Shown here: positions 43,040 to 51,736 of the stretch, in pieces
How positions within the stretch are numbered: the first letter of the stretch is position 1
Layout of the letters: each line of letters opens with the position of its first letter
Source: CAVYHX01 sp963768415
GTDB lineage: Bacteria > Pseudomonadota > Gammaproteobacteria > UBA9214
Assembly (NCBI GenBank): GCA_963768415.1
Contig: CAVYHX010000031.1
Coordinates: 1 to 64,000 of the forward strand
Direction: 5' to 3'
DNA: 64,000 bases
Translations under genes and position numbers: made by a program
The notes under the pieces: model-generated
The model's database searches: none
What the model was told of the DNA's origin: nothing
The model's input: the letters and a program-made list of their open reading frames with translations, nothing else

Positions 43040-43893
43040 ACCTGGTCATCATCAGTGGTCTGTCCGGTTCCGGCAAAACTGTCGCCCTGCATACCCTGGA
43101 AGATAAAGGCTTCTATTGCATAGACAACCTGCCTGTTGGATTGCTGGATGCCTTTGCTGACGAGCTTGGCAAACAGCGCGCGGCTACGGGCAGTGACGCG
43201 GCAGCCGGGATCGATGCGCGCAATCATCCGGATCAGCTGAACCGCTTCGCGGATATCATAGCGAGCCTGAAGGAAAAGCATATAAACTGCAAGATTCTGT
43301 TCCTGCAGGCTGATGATGCAACACTGCTGAAACGCTTTAGCGAAACCCGGCGCAAGCATCCATTATCGAATGCAGATACGCCACTCGCCGATGCAATCCA
43401 GAAGGAACGCACCCTGCTTGCGCCCATCGCGGCGACTGCTGATCTGGTCATAGACACCAGCCGCACCAATGTCCACCAGCTGCGCGATCTCATAGGTGAG
43501 TGCCTGGGAAAAACCGATGCACCCGGGTTCTCCCTGCTGTTGCGCTCCTTTGGCTACAAGCACGGTATCCCTGCAGATGCAGATTTCGTGTTTGACGTAC
43601 GTTGCCTGCCCAATCCTCACTGGCAGTCGAACTTGCGTCATCTTACCGGACTTGATAAACCTGTTGTGGAATACCTGGAATCGCAGGCAGATGTACGCGA
43701 ACTGTACACCGATCTGGAGCGGTTTCTCCGCACCTGGATTCCGCGGTTCAGGACGGACAATCGCAGTTATCTGAGTATCGCCATCGGCTGCACCGGCGGG
43801 CAACACCGGTCAGTGTATCTGGTCAACCGCCTTGCCGGCAGCCTTGGCGACTTGACAGGCGACATCGTAATCCGGCACAGGGAACTACAATGA
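43036..43893 (+). CDS. rapZ: RNase adaptor / P-loop nucleotide-binding protein RapZ
   Basis: 285 residues. Walker A is LVIISGLSGSGKTVALHTLE. The C-terminal domain has SFGYKHGIPADADFVFDVRC, then LSIAIGCTGGQHRSVYLVNR, the characteristic RapZ sensor half. In E. coli RapZ guides RNase E to the GlmZ small RNA and senses glucosamine-6-phosphate. Whether the same RNA exists here is not known. It overlaps hprK and the EIIA-Man gene by ATGA. Confidence 0.96.
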   Translation: MNLVIISGLSGSGKTVALHTLEDKGFYCIDNLPVGLLDAFADELGKQRAATGSDAAAGIDARNHPDQLNRFADIIASLKEKHINCKILFLQADDATLLKRFSETRRKHPLSNADTPLADAIQKERTLLAPIAATADLVIDTSRTNVHQLRDLIGECLGKTDAPGFSLLLRSFGYKHGIPADADFVFDVRCLPNPHWQSNLRHLTGLDKPVVEYLESQADVRELYTDLERFLRTWIPRFRTDNRSYLSIAIGCTGGQHRSVYLVNRLAGSLGDLTGDIVIRHRELQ

Positions 43894-44291
43894 AAACGGG
43901 TTTGTTACTTATCACACACGGGAGTCTGGGAAGCGATCTGCTGGAGACTGCAATAGCGATCCTCAACGCCTGCCCTATCAGGACGGAAACCATCGCGGTA
44001 GCGCCCGACTGCGACCCGGACGAGATATTCGCATCCGCCAACAGGCTCTGCAGGGACCTCGATGAGGGCTATGGCGTCCTGGTACTCACCGATCTGTTCG
44101 GCAGCACACCCAGTAATATCGCGGTCCGTCTCGCAGAAGCACACAATGTCTATGTGATTTCCGGCGCGAACATTCCAATGCTCCTGCGCGTACTGAACTA
44201 TTCATCCCTGTGCCTCGCCGAGCTCGCCGAAAAGGCGGCCAGTGGCGCGCGTGACGGGGTTATCATTACTCCGGGTAAAAAGGCCGGATAA
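43890..44291 (+). CDS. PTS EIIA component, mannose family
   Basis: 133 residues. It begins MKTGLLLITHGSLGSDLLET with the phosphorylated His in LITHGSLG. LTDLFGSTPSNIAV is also typical of EIIA-Man. No EIIB, EIIC or EIID is present, so it is probably a regulatory EIIA in the HPr-HprK network. Its start overlaps rapZ and its stop lies one base before ptsH. Confidence 0.93.
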   Translation: MKTGLLLITHGSLGSDLLETAIAILNACPIRTETIAVAPDCDPDEIFASANRLCRDLDEGYGVLVLTDLFGSTPSNIAVRLAEAHNVYVISGANIPMLLRVLNYSSLCLAELAEKAASGARDGVIITPGKKAG

Positions 44292-44292
44292 T

Positions 44293-44562
44293 ATGCAGGA
44301 ACGCGAAGTCACTATAATCAACAAACTCGGTCTGCATGCGCGCGCGGCGGCGAAGTTCGTGACCACAGCAGCCGGATTCTCGAGTTCCGTCGATTTGGCA
44401 AAGGATGGGCAAAAGGTCAACGGAAAAAGCATCATGGGCGTGATGATGCTCGCGGCGGCACGCGGCACGAACCTGATCATCATTACTTCGGGAGAGGATG
44501 AACAGGAGGCTGCAGACAGCCTGGTAACCCTGATTTCACAGAAATTCGGGGAAGACGAATAG
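44293..44562 (+). CDS. ptsH: Phosphocarrier protein HPr
   Basis: 89 residues from ATG 44293 (MQEREVTIINKLGLHARAAA). The phosphorylated His15 equivalent is in KLGLHARAAAKF and the regulatory Ser46 equivalent is in KVNGKSIMGVMML. Both sites are intact, so HprK and EI should each act on it. The frame opens further upstream but does not match the family there. Confidence 0.96.
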   Translation: MQEREVTIINKLGLHARAAAKFVTTAAGFSSSVDLAKDGQKVNGKSIMGVMMLAAARGTNLIIITSGEDEQEAADSLVTLISQKFGEDE

Positions 44563-44619
44563 CACATTGTAACCGGACACCAGAGACAACAGGCATAATA
44601 ACGGAGGACGACCCGGCAT

Positions 44620-46356
44620 ATGAGTCTGGCACTTGCAGGCATCGGGATATCGCGCGGCATTGCCATCGGCAAGGCGCATATTATCCATCGTGGCGCCATC
44701 GAAGTGCTCGAAAGCGCTATACCTCCCAGGCTTATCGAGGATGAAATCGGACGTTTCCTGAATGCAATAAGGATGGCGCGGGAACAACTCGAGGCGATAC
44801 GGCAACGCGTACCGGAAAATACCCGTGCAGATATCGGTGCCTTCATCGATACCCACATACTGATGCTTGATGACGATTTGCTCGTCAATACACCGGTAGA
44901 AATGATGCGCGAGCTTGGCTGTAACGCCGAGTGGGCACTCAAGCTGCAGCGCGATGCATTCATGGACGTGTTCGAGCAGATGGACGATGCCTATTTGCGC
45001 TCCCGGCAGGATGACATCGATCACGTAATTAACCGCATCCAGCGCATCCTGCTCGATAGTGCCCAGGGCGATGCGCATGCCGATAGAGAGAAACTGCAGA
45101 ATTCAATTGCACTGACCGATGATCTGACGCCCGCCGAAACCGTGTTGCTGGAACACCTCGGTATCAGCGCATTCGCAACCGAGTATGGCGGACCCCTGTC
45201 ACATACGGCGATCCTGGCACGCAGCGTGGAGTTACCCGCGGTTGTTGGCGCCCACAGTCTGCTGCGCTATATAAAAGACGGCGAGACCATTGTGCTTGAC
45301 GGGCAGCTGGGGGTGCTGATCGCCTCGCCGGATAAAAATACCCTGGCGTTTTATCGCAAGCGGCAGAAGCAGGAGCAACAGCGGCGCCTGGAACTTGCGC
45401 GGCTCACAGACACACCGGCAGTCACTCTGGATAATACGCCCATCACGCTGATGGCAAATATAGAACTCCCGGAGGACATCGATGCCGTGCGCCGGGAAAA
45501 CGCCAGCGGCGTCGGTCTCTACCGGACCGAATTTCTCTACATGAACCGTACCGAGCCACCGGATGAAGAGGAGCAGTTTGACCGCTACATCAGCGTTATT
45601 GATGCGCTCGGAGGCAGACCATTGACCATCCGTACGCTGGATATCGGCGCCGACAAGCAGGCAATCGGCGGTGGTGTACACTGCAGGAATCCGGCCCTCG
45701 GGCTGCGCGCCATTCGCCTTTGCCTCAGGGACCTGTCACTGTTCCGCCCCCAGTTACGGGCCATACTGCGGGCATCCGCACATGGTCCGGTGCGCATGAT
45801 GATTCCGATGCTGTCAAACATCCAGGAGCTGCATCAGGTTCTTGGCGTCATCAACGAAACCAGGATTCAACTGCAGGACGAACAGCTGGCCTATGCACCG
45901 GATATGCAGATCGGAGGCATGATCGAGGTGCCGGCAGCCGCACTGGTCGCTCCGAGTTTTGCCCGACTGCTGGATTTTATGTCCATCGGCACCAACGACC
46001 TGATCCAGTATACGCTGGCCATCGACCGTGTTGATGATGAAGTTAATTACCTCTATGACCCCCTGCATCCCGCCGTGCTGCGGCTGATCAAGATGGTCAT
46101 TGATGCCGGACATGCGGCAGGTATACCGGTCGCCATGTGCGGGGAAATGGCAGGTGATCCACGCTATACACGCTTGCTGCTGGGCATGGGTTTGTGCGAA
46201 TTCAGCATGCATCACACGTCATTACAGGAAGTCAAAAGTGTGATCAACAGAAGCAGTATTGGCGCGCTGACTCCGCATGTACAGGAACTGCTCACGACCG
46301 TTGTGCCCGAGTGCATACCCGGACAGGTCGAAGCAATCAACAGCGATATCGCCTGA
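44620..46356 (+). CDS. ptsI: Phosphoenolpyruvate-protein phosphotransferase (Enzyme I)
   Basis: 578 residues, the normal EI length without a GAF domain, so it is PtsI rather than PtsP. The phospho-His is in TEYGGPLSHTAILARSVELP. The PEP site includes GVGLYRTEFLYMNRTEPPDE, MIEVPAAAL, SIGTNDLIQYTLAIDR and the active Cys in MCGEMAGDP. It donates phosphate to HPr. It is separated from ptsH by 57 bases and from mgtE by 117. Confidence 0.96.
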   Translation: MSLALAGIGISRGIAIGKAHIIHRGAIEVLESAIPPRLIEDEIGRFLNAIRMAREQLEAIRQRVPENTRADIGAFIDTHILMLDDDLLVNTPVEMMRELGCNAEWALKLQRDAFMDVFEQMDDAYLRSRQDDIDHVINRIQRILLDSAQGDAHADREKLQNSIALTDDLTPAETVLLEHLGISAFATEYGGPLSHTAILARSVELPAVVGAHSLLRYIKDGETIVLDGQLGVLIASPDKNTLAFYRKRQKQEQQRRLELARLTDTPAVTLDNTPITLMANIELPEDIDAVRRENASGVGLYRTEFLYMNRTEPPDEEEQFDRYISVIDALGGRPLTIRTLDIGADKQAIGGGVHCRNPALGLRAIRLCLRDLSLFRPQLRAILRASAHGPVRMMIPMLSNIQELHQVLGVINETRIQLQDEQLAYAPDMQIGGMIEVPAAALVAPSFARLLDFMSIGTNDLIQYTLAIDRVDDEVNYLYDPLHPAVLRLIKMVIDAGHAAGIPVAMCGEMAGDPRYTRLLLGMGLCEFSMHHTSLQEVKSVINRSSIGALTPHVQELLTTVVPECIPGQVEAINSDIA

Positions 46357-46473
46357 TACAGGTGCCCTGCTGCAGCCGCAGCATTCTCTCTTACCCAATT
46401 CGTTTTGGACTGTTACACTCGGTGTTGACTGTAATCGGCACAATGAAATCCCGTCCTTGAAACAAGCACGCAC

Positions 46474-47832
46474 ATGACAAACACCGTAGAAACCGACTCG
46501 ACTGCAGGCAGGCTGGAGCTGCTGACCCGGGCACTGGATTCCGGGGCTGCCGACCAGATCAGGCATTTGCTCATCAGTCTGCATCCTGCTGAAATCGCCG
46601 ATCTGCTGGAATCCTTCCCGCACGGACCCCGCGAGATCCTCTGGGAACTGGTTGACCCGGATGACCATGGCGAGGTCCTCGTACACGTTGGCGACGAGGT
46701 CCGCGCCGGGCTGATCGAAGAGCTGGATACCGACGCCCTGGTCGCGGCCACCGAAGGTCTGGATGCCGACGACATGGCCGACCTGCTGATGGACCTGCCG
46801 GGCGCCGCGATCAAGGAAGTCCTGGTGTCCATGGACAAGCAGAACCGGGACCGGCTGGAAGCAGTTCTGCACTATCCCGAGGACACGGCCGGCGGCCTCA
46901 TGAATCTCGATACCGTGACAGTCAGGTCCGATGTCACACTCGACGTTGTCCTGCGCTACCTGCGGCTGCACGAGGATATTCCCTCCACCACCGACAGCCT
47001 GATCATTGTGGACCGAAATGACCACTACAAGGGGGTATTGCCGCTGACTGTTTTGCTAACCAATGATCCCGATCAGCTGGTTGCAGCCGTAATGCAGCGC
47101 GATGTACAGGGCATCCCGGCGAAAATGACGGATGTCGAAGTCGCGAAACTTTTCGAGGATCGCGACCTGATCTCCGCCCCGGTCATAGATGATGACGGCA
47201 AGCTGCTCGGACGCATCACCATCGATGATGTCGTCGACGTGATCCGGGAAGACGCTGAACACTCCCTGCTCAGCATGGCCGGTCTGGATGAAGAAGATGA
47301 CACCTTCGCGCCGGTCCTGAAAAGCGCACGGCGGCGTGCCATATGGCTCGGCATCAACCTGTTTACCGCCTTTCTCGCCTCCTGGGTCATCGGGCTGTTC
47401 AAGGGCACCCTGGAGGAAGTGGTTGCACTCGCCGTCCTGATGCCGATTGTTGCCAGTATGGGTGGAATAGCCGGCAGCCAGACGCTGATAATCGTGATTC
47501 GCGGCCTCGCACTGGGTCAGGTCGGCAGCTCCAATGCACGCTGGCTGATGTACAAGGAGCTGGCCGTGACCGCCCTCAACGGCATCGGCTGGGCGCTGGT
47601 GGTCGCGGTCATCACCACGCTGTGGTTCGGTGATCCGGACATCGGGATGATCATCGCCGCGGCATTGATAATCAACCTGGTCTGCGCCGCACTGGCCGGC
47701 ATCAGTATCCCGTTTATCCTGGAACATATGCGGATCGACCCGGCACATGCCGGGTCCGTACTGCTGACCACGATCACCGATGTCGTGGGCTTTGTCGTAT
47801 TCCTGGGCTTGGGGACGATCTTTCTGCTTTAG
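46474..47832 (+). CDS. mgtE: Magnesium transporter MgtE
   Basis: 452 residues. A cytoplasmic N domain with repeated LLISLHPAEIADLLESFP-like helices is followed by two CBS domains (TVTVRSDVTLDVVLRYLRLH). Five C-terminal membrane helices include AVLMPIVASMGGIAGSQTLI and the Pro-Asp containing filter region. MgtE channels pass Mg2+ and close at high cytoplasmic Mg2+. It follows ptsI on the same strand, a gene order seen in several gammaproteobacteria. Confidence 0.95.
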   Translation: MTNTVETDSTAGRLELLTRALDSGAADQIRHLLISLHPAEIADLLESFPHGPREILWELVDPDDHGEVLVHVGDEVRAGLIEELDTDALVAATEGLDADDMADLLMDLPGAAIKEVLVSMDKQNRDRLEAVLHYPEDTAGGLMNLDTVTVRSDVTLDVVLRYLRLHEDIPSTTDSLIIVDRNDHYKGVLPLTVLLTNDPDQLVAAVMQRDVQGIPAKMTDVEVAKLFEDRDLISAPVIDDDGKLLGRITIDDVVDVIREDAEHSLLSMAGLDEEDDTFAPVLKSARRRAIWLGINLFTAFLASWVIGLFKGTLEEVVALAVLMPIVASMGGIAGSQTLIIVIRGLALGQVGSSNARWLMYKELAVTALNGIGWALVVAVITTLWFGDPDIGMIIAAALIINLVCAALAGISIPFILEHMRIDPAHAGSVLLTTITDVVGFVVFLGLGTIFLL

Positions 47833-47942
47833 CAAGGCGGCAATATGTGCATTGTTATGCCACATACAGGCCCCGGAATCACTCCGGTCTGCGAGTATTT
47901 CTTATATCTTATTTCAGCTACCTGGACAGGTTATTGCGAACG

Positions 47943-48431
47943 ATGACAAGCACGGCGCCACATACACGCTTCAGACGATTTATAAAAGATATCTCCATTC
48001 ACACGCCATTTACAAAAATGGTGCTTTTGTTGATCATGCTGTGGCTGGTATTTTCCGCTGGCATGTATCTCGCGGAGCGCGGTGTTGAAGGGACGTCAAT
48101 CAATTCATATGGAGAGGCGTTGTATTGGGGAGTGGCGGCATTTTCCACGGCAGGGATCGCTGACAAGCCCGCATCCGGTAGCGCCCGGTTAATTGGCGGC
48201 CTGTGGATAGTTATTGGCTCAGCGTTGTTTTTTGGTGCCATTGTAGCAACCATTACAACCTATTTTATGCGGCCCATGCAGCGCCCTCATAAAAAAATAA
48301 TCGACACAATAGAGTATAACCTCGAACAGTTGAATGATCTGACAATCGATGAGCTCGATTTACTGAAAGAGACAGTTGATACATTGATTGCACATGTCGA
48401 GCACCTGAAGGAAAGACAATCAGGGAGGTAA
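47943..48431 (+). CDS. Two-TM channel-like protein with degenerate filter
   Basis: 162 residues from ATG 47943. The membrane plan is TM1 (MVLLLIMLWLVFSAGMYLAE), a pore-like loop (YGEALYWGVAAFSTAGIADK) and TM2 (LIGGLWIVIGSALFFGAIVA), as in the Ion_trans_2 potassium channels. Where the TVGYGD filter should be, it reads TAGIAD, so potassium selectivity is doubtful. The C-terminus is a helical tail (DTIEYNLEQLNDLTIDELDL). The alternative is a non-potassium channel or a sensor. It lies 110 bases after mgtE. Confidence 0.65.
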   Translation: MTSTAPHTRFRRFIKDISIHTPFTKMVLLLIMLWLVFSAGMYLAERGVEGTSINSYGEALYWGVAAFSTAGIADKPASGSARLIGGLWIVIGSALFFGAIVATITTYFMRPMQRPHKKIIDTIEYNLEQLNDLTIDELDLLKETVDTLIAHVEHLKERQSGR

Positions 48432-48507
48432 GCGGATAACCGGGTTGCGCTGATATGCCTGGCCGCACGATCCGGTCCCTGAATAAACCAGGCTCGAGGA
48501 GATAACC

Positions 48508-48847
48508 ATGCTAACCGGGCTGATTCGCAATATTTCGCTTGCAACCATACTGATCGCTATCACTACAACCGCATTGGCCGATCAGTATCTGGTCGTTGGA
48601 TCAGATGGACCTGGATTTGCATCTTCCCGGGAGGCGCTGGAGATACTGGAAAATGGGGTTCTTCCGGCCTTTGATGCACTCAAGCGCCTGGAGAAAGAGA
48701 GGAAAATACTCGCCGGCGGACCGCATGGTGCGTGACATTCCGGGATGGGGGGTATTCACCTGGCAGATTACACCCTTGCAGAGTTTCGATGGGCGTGCTG
48801 CGAAGGAACGCAATATCGTTGCCGCCCTGAAGAAACAGATGAAATAA
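48508..48847 (+). CDS. Small exported protein (one frameshift)
   Basis: It starts at ATG 48508 after GAGGAGATAACC, with a signal peptide (NISLATILIAITTTALA, cut before DQ). It continues YLVVGSDGPGFASSREALEI and ends its first frame at HGA. The next frame carries on MVRDIPGWGVFTWQITPLQS, then AKERNIVAALKKQMK, to TAA at 48847. Joined, the protein has about 113 residues. I recognise no family. It is convergent with pmbA, with a hairpin between them. Confidence 0.55.
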
Positions 48848-48893
48848 ACCCGCTGCGCTGCGGTGATCAGACACCTGATGTACAACTGATTTC

Positions 48894-48919
48894 AGCCCCT
48901 CTCCCCGGGAAGAGGGGCT
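48894..48919. terminator. Hairpin terminator between convergent genes
   Basis: A perfect 9-bp stem, AGCCCCTCT / AGAGGGGCT, with an 8-base loop, followed on the plus strand by TGTTGTTA. It lies 46 bases after the small exported gene and about 20 before the pmbA stop. It could terminate the plus strand, and the T-run is short. Confidence 0.6.
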
Positions 48920-48937
48920 TGTTGTTATGTAATGGGC

Positions 48938-50296
48938 TCAGGTGCCGCCAATCGTCATCTGCTCAATCAGTACCGAGCCGGCGCGGATATTGCCGCGCAT
49001 ATCCACATCATTGCCGACTTCCGCAATACCGAGGAACATGTCTTTCATATTGCCGGCGACAGTCACCTCGTCGACCGGGTACTGGATTTCGCCGCCCTCG
49101 ACCCAGTAGCCAGCGATACCACGGGAATAATCACCGGTGAGGATATTGACGCCAAAGCCGATTACCTCCGTGACCAGGAGGCCGGTATCCATGGCGCGCA
49201 ACAGCGCTGGCAGGTCCTTGTCACCCGGGTCGATGATCAGGTTGTGCACCCCGCCGCTATTCGCGGTCGTCTGCATGCCCAGCTTGCGTGCTGCATAACT
49301 GTTCAAAACATAACCCTTCAGGATGCCGTCTGTAACGATGTCCCGTGCGTATGTCGCCACCCCTTCGCCGTCATAGGGGGCGCTGCCCAGCGCCTTCTTC
49401 AGCAAGGGTTGCTCGTGGATATGCATGAACCCGGGAAATACCTGTGTTTCCAGGCAATCGACCAGAAAAGATGATTTGCGATACAGATTACTGCCATTGA
49501 TGGCGCTGATAAAATTACCGAACAGGCCGCGTGCAACATCCGCGGCAAAGATCACCGGCGCCTGGCAGGTAGCCAGCTTCCGGGCCCCGAGGCGCCGCAC
49601 CGTGCGTTCACCGGCCATGCGCCCGACATCAGCAGGGGTCGCCAGATCAGCCGGGTCGCGGGCAGATTCGTACCAGTGATCGCGCTGCATCTCGTCGGTT
49701 TGTTTGCCGATGACTGAACAGCTCAGGCTGTGACGGCTGGTCCGGTAGCCACCCAGGAATCCGTGACTGTTGGCCGAGACGCGCATACCGACATAGCTGG
49801 AAACCGTGCCTCCTTCGGAATTCACGATGCGCGCGTCAACGGCGCGGGCTTCGGCCTCGCATTCCCTGGCCAGATCAATCGCCTCCTCCGCACCGAGCGC
49901 CCAGGGATGGTACAGGTCCAGATCCGGTATTACGGTCGCCATCCGGTCTGCGTCCGCCAGTCCGGCGCACTCATCCGCACCGGTATAGCGGGCAATATCG
50001 CAGGCCGCCTGCACCGTCGCCTGCAGACTTTCAGGTGCAAAATCCGCGGTACTCGCCGTGCCCTTGCGATGATCGAAATAGACCGTCAGGCCTATCCCCC
50101 GGTCACGATTGTGTTCCAGGGTCTCGACCTCGCCGAGACGCACGGTTACGGACAGGCCTGCGTCGATACTGACACCCGCCTCAACGCTGTCGGCCCCCAG
50201 CTGATGTGCCCGGCCGATAATATCCTGCACCATCTCCTCAAGCCGGGACTGCGCCGGAAACGGCAATTCCTGTGTTGTTGTCTGCATATCTGGCAT
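48938..50296 (-). CDS. pmbA: TldE/PmbA metalloprotease component
   Basis: 452 residues. It begins MPDMQTTTQELPFPAQSRLE. Conserved PmbA parts include SVEAGVSIDAGLSVTVRLGE, HRKGTASTADFAPESLQATV and VIFAADVARGLFGNFISAIN. It forms a complex with TldD, matures peptides such as microcins and degrades unfolded peptides. It lacks the zinc HExxxH of TldD, as expected. The partner tldD lies 5 kb away at 55-56.5 kb on the same strand. Confidence 0.95.
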   Translation of the reverse strand: MPDMQTTTQELPFPAQSRLEEMVQDIIGRAHQLGADSVEAGVSIDAGLSVTVRLGEVETLEHNRDRGIGLTVYFDHRKGTASTADFAPESLQATVQAACDIARYTGADECAGLADADRMATVIPDLDLYHPWALGAEEAIDLARECEAEARAVDARIVNSEGGTVSSYVGMRVSANSHGFLGGYRTSRHSLSCSVIGKQTDEMQRDHWYESARDPADLATPADVGRMAGERTVRRLGARKLATCQAPVIFAADVARGLFGNFISAINGSNLYRKSSFLVDCLETQVFPGFMHIHEQPLLKKALGSAPYDGEGVATYARDIVTDGILKGYVLNSYAARKLGMQTTANSGGVHNLIIDPGDKDLPALLRAMDTGLLVTEVIGFGVNILTGDYSRGIAGYWVEGGEIQYPVDEVTVAGNMKDMFLGIAEVGNDVDMRGNIRAGSVLIEQMTIGGT

Positions 50297-50413
50297 GGTT
50301 GATCCTTGTCGGTAATCGGAGCGATTCTACCGGCAGCCACCGTGCCGGACAAATGCTACTGAAACGGTTATCCTTTCATTCAGAAAAATACCGGCAGACA
50401 GCCTGGAGAAGAC

Positions 50414-50923
50414 ATGGATCACGACGTGTACACCGACATCAGCAAGTCACAGCGCAAACGCGAGATGGACGAACTGAAACAGCTCGGATCGGTATTGCTC
50501 GAGTTCACTGACGACGCGCTCCGGCAGCTGTGTCTGCCGGATGAATTGCTGGATGCAATACGCACGGCCCAGCGCATCAACTCCCACGGGGCGCGCAAAC
50601 GCCAGTTGCAGTATATCGGAAAACTTATGCGCGGGATCGACGAGACACCGATCCGGCAGGCGATTGAAGCACGCGACCACCAGCAATCGACCCACACACG
50701 CGAATTTCACCTGCTTGAGGATCTGCGCGAAAAACTGCTGGCCCGCGGGGACAGCGCCCTGCCCGATGTCCTCGCGCAATTCCCGCGCACAGACCGGCAA
50801 CACCTGCGCAAGCTGGTACGGCAGGCGCGCAAGGAGCAGGAGGCCGGTCAGCCCCCGCGCGCAGCACGGCTGATATTCCGTTACCTGCGCGAGCTGCAGG
50901 AAGAATCCGAGCAACCCTACTGA
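50414..50923 (+). CDS. yjgA: Ribosome biogenesis factor YjgA (DarP)
   Basis: 169 residues. It begins MDHDVYTDISKSQRKREMDE. The helical basic body with INSHGARKRQLQYIGKLMR and REFHLLEDLREKLLARGDSA is typical of YjgA/DarP. It associates with the late 50S precursor. It is divergent from pmbA by 117 bases, the common pmbA-yjgA arrangement. Confidence 0.94.
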   Translation: MDHDVYTDISKSQRKREMDELKQLGSVLLEFTDDALRQLCLPDELLDAIRTAQRINSHGARKRQLQYIGKLMRGIDETPIRQAIEARDHQQSTHTREFHLLEDLREKLLARGDSALPDVLAQFPRTDRQHLRKLVRQARKEQEAGQPPRAARLIFRYLRELQEESEQPY

Positions 50924-50950
50924 CGGTACGGACCACTTGCTGGTCATATG

Positions 50951-50982
50951 CAGGCTGGGTAATACGTAGCGTGCCCAACCTG
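50951..50982. repeat. Palindromic element CAGGCTGGG...CCCAACCTG
   Basis: CAGGCTGGG and CCCAACCTG flank TAATACGTAGCGTG, with one mismatch in the arms. It is the same element type as at 28921 and sits just before the BIME array. Confidence 0.65.
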
Positions 50983-51005
50983 CCACTGCACAGAATTCGA
51001 TACAC

Positions 51006-51722
51006 CTGCTGGAGCGGCCTTCTGGCCGCGAGGGTTTTCCGTAACCATCGCGCCGAAGGACGGCGCTCCTACAGTGGTTCCTATTACCGCCTGTAGGAGC
51101 GGCCTCCTGGCCGCGATGGGTTTTCCCTAACCATCGCGCCGAAGGACGGCGCTCCCACAGTGGTTCCTATTACCGCCTGTAGGAGCGGCCTCCTGGCCGC
51201 GATGGGTTTTCCCTAACCATCGCGCCGAAGGACGGCGCTCCCACAGTGGTTCCTATTACCGCCTGTAGGAGCGGCCTCCTGGCCGCGATAGGGTTTCCCT
51301 AACCATCGCGCCGAAGGACGGCGCTCCTACAGTGGTTCCTATTACCGCCTGTAGGAGCGGCCTCCTGGCCGCGATAGGGTTTCCCTAACCATCGCGCCGA
51401 AGGACGGCGCTCCTACAGTGGTTCCTATTACCGCCTGTAGGAGCGGCCTCCTGGCCGCGATGGGTTTTCCGTAACCATCGCGCCGAAGGACGGCGCTCCT
51501 ACAGTGGTTCCTATTACCGCCTGTAGGAGCGGCCTCCTGGCCGCGATGGGTTTTCCCTAACCATCGCGCCGAAGGACGGCGCTCCTACAGTGGGTTCTAT
51601 TACCGCCTGTAGGAGCGGCCTCCTGGCCGCGATCGGTTTCCCTAACCATCGCGCCGAAGGACGGCGCTCCTACAGTGGTTCCTATTTCCGCCTGTAGGAG
51701 CGGCCTCCTGGCCGCGATGGTT
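51006..51722. repeat. REP/BIME array 2, eight full units and a partial
   Basis: Units begin near 51006, 51091, 51177, 51263, 51349, 51435, 51521, 51607 and 51692, with a period of 86 (85 for the last). Each unit joins GTAGGAGCGGCCTCCTGGCC (GCGGCC-TCCT-GGCCGC stem) to ATCGCGCCGAAGGACGGCGC (GCGCCG-AAGGA-CGGCGC stem). Outer arms are GTAGGAGC / GCTCCTAC, and the spacer is TGGTTCCTATTACCGC. It is the inverse complement of array 1. Units are nearly identical, so this is amplification, not a CRISPR. Confidence 0.95.
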
Positions 51723-51736
51723 TCAACCATACCTCA

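Noticed and set aside
44293..46356. PtsP (GAF-domain EI) for the enzyme I gene
   Set aside because: At 578 residues it lacks the N-terminal GAF domain and matches ordinary PtsI length.
51006..51722. CRISPR array
   Set aside because: Every part of the 86-base period is repeated, with no unique spacers, and no cas genes are nearby. The hairpins identify REP/BIME elements.
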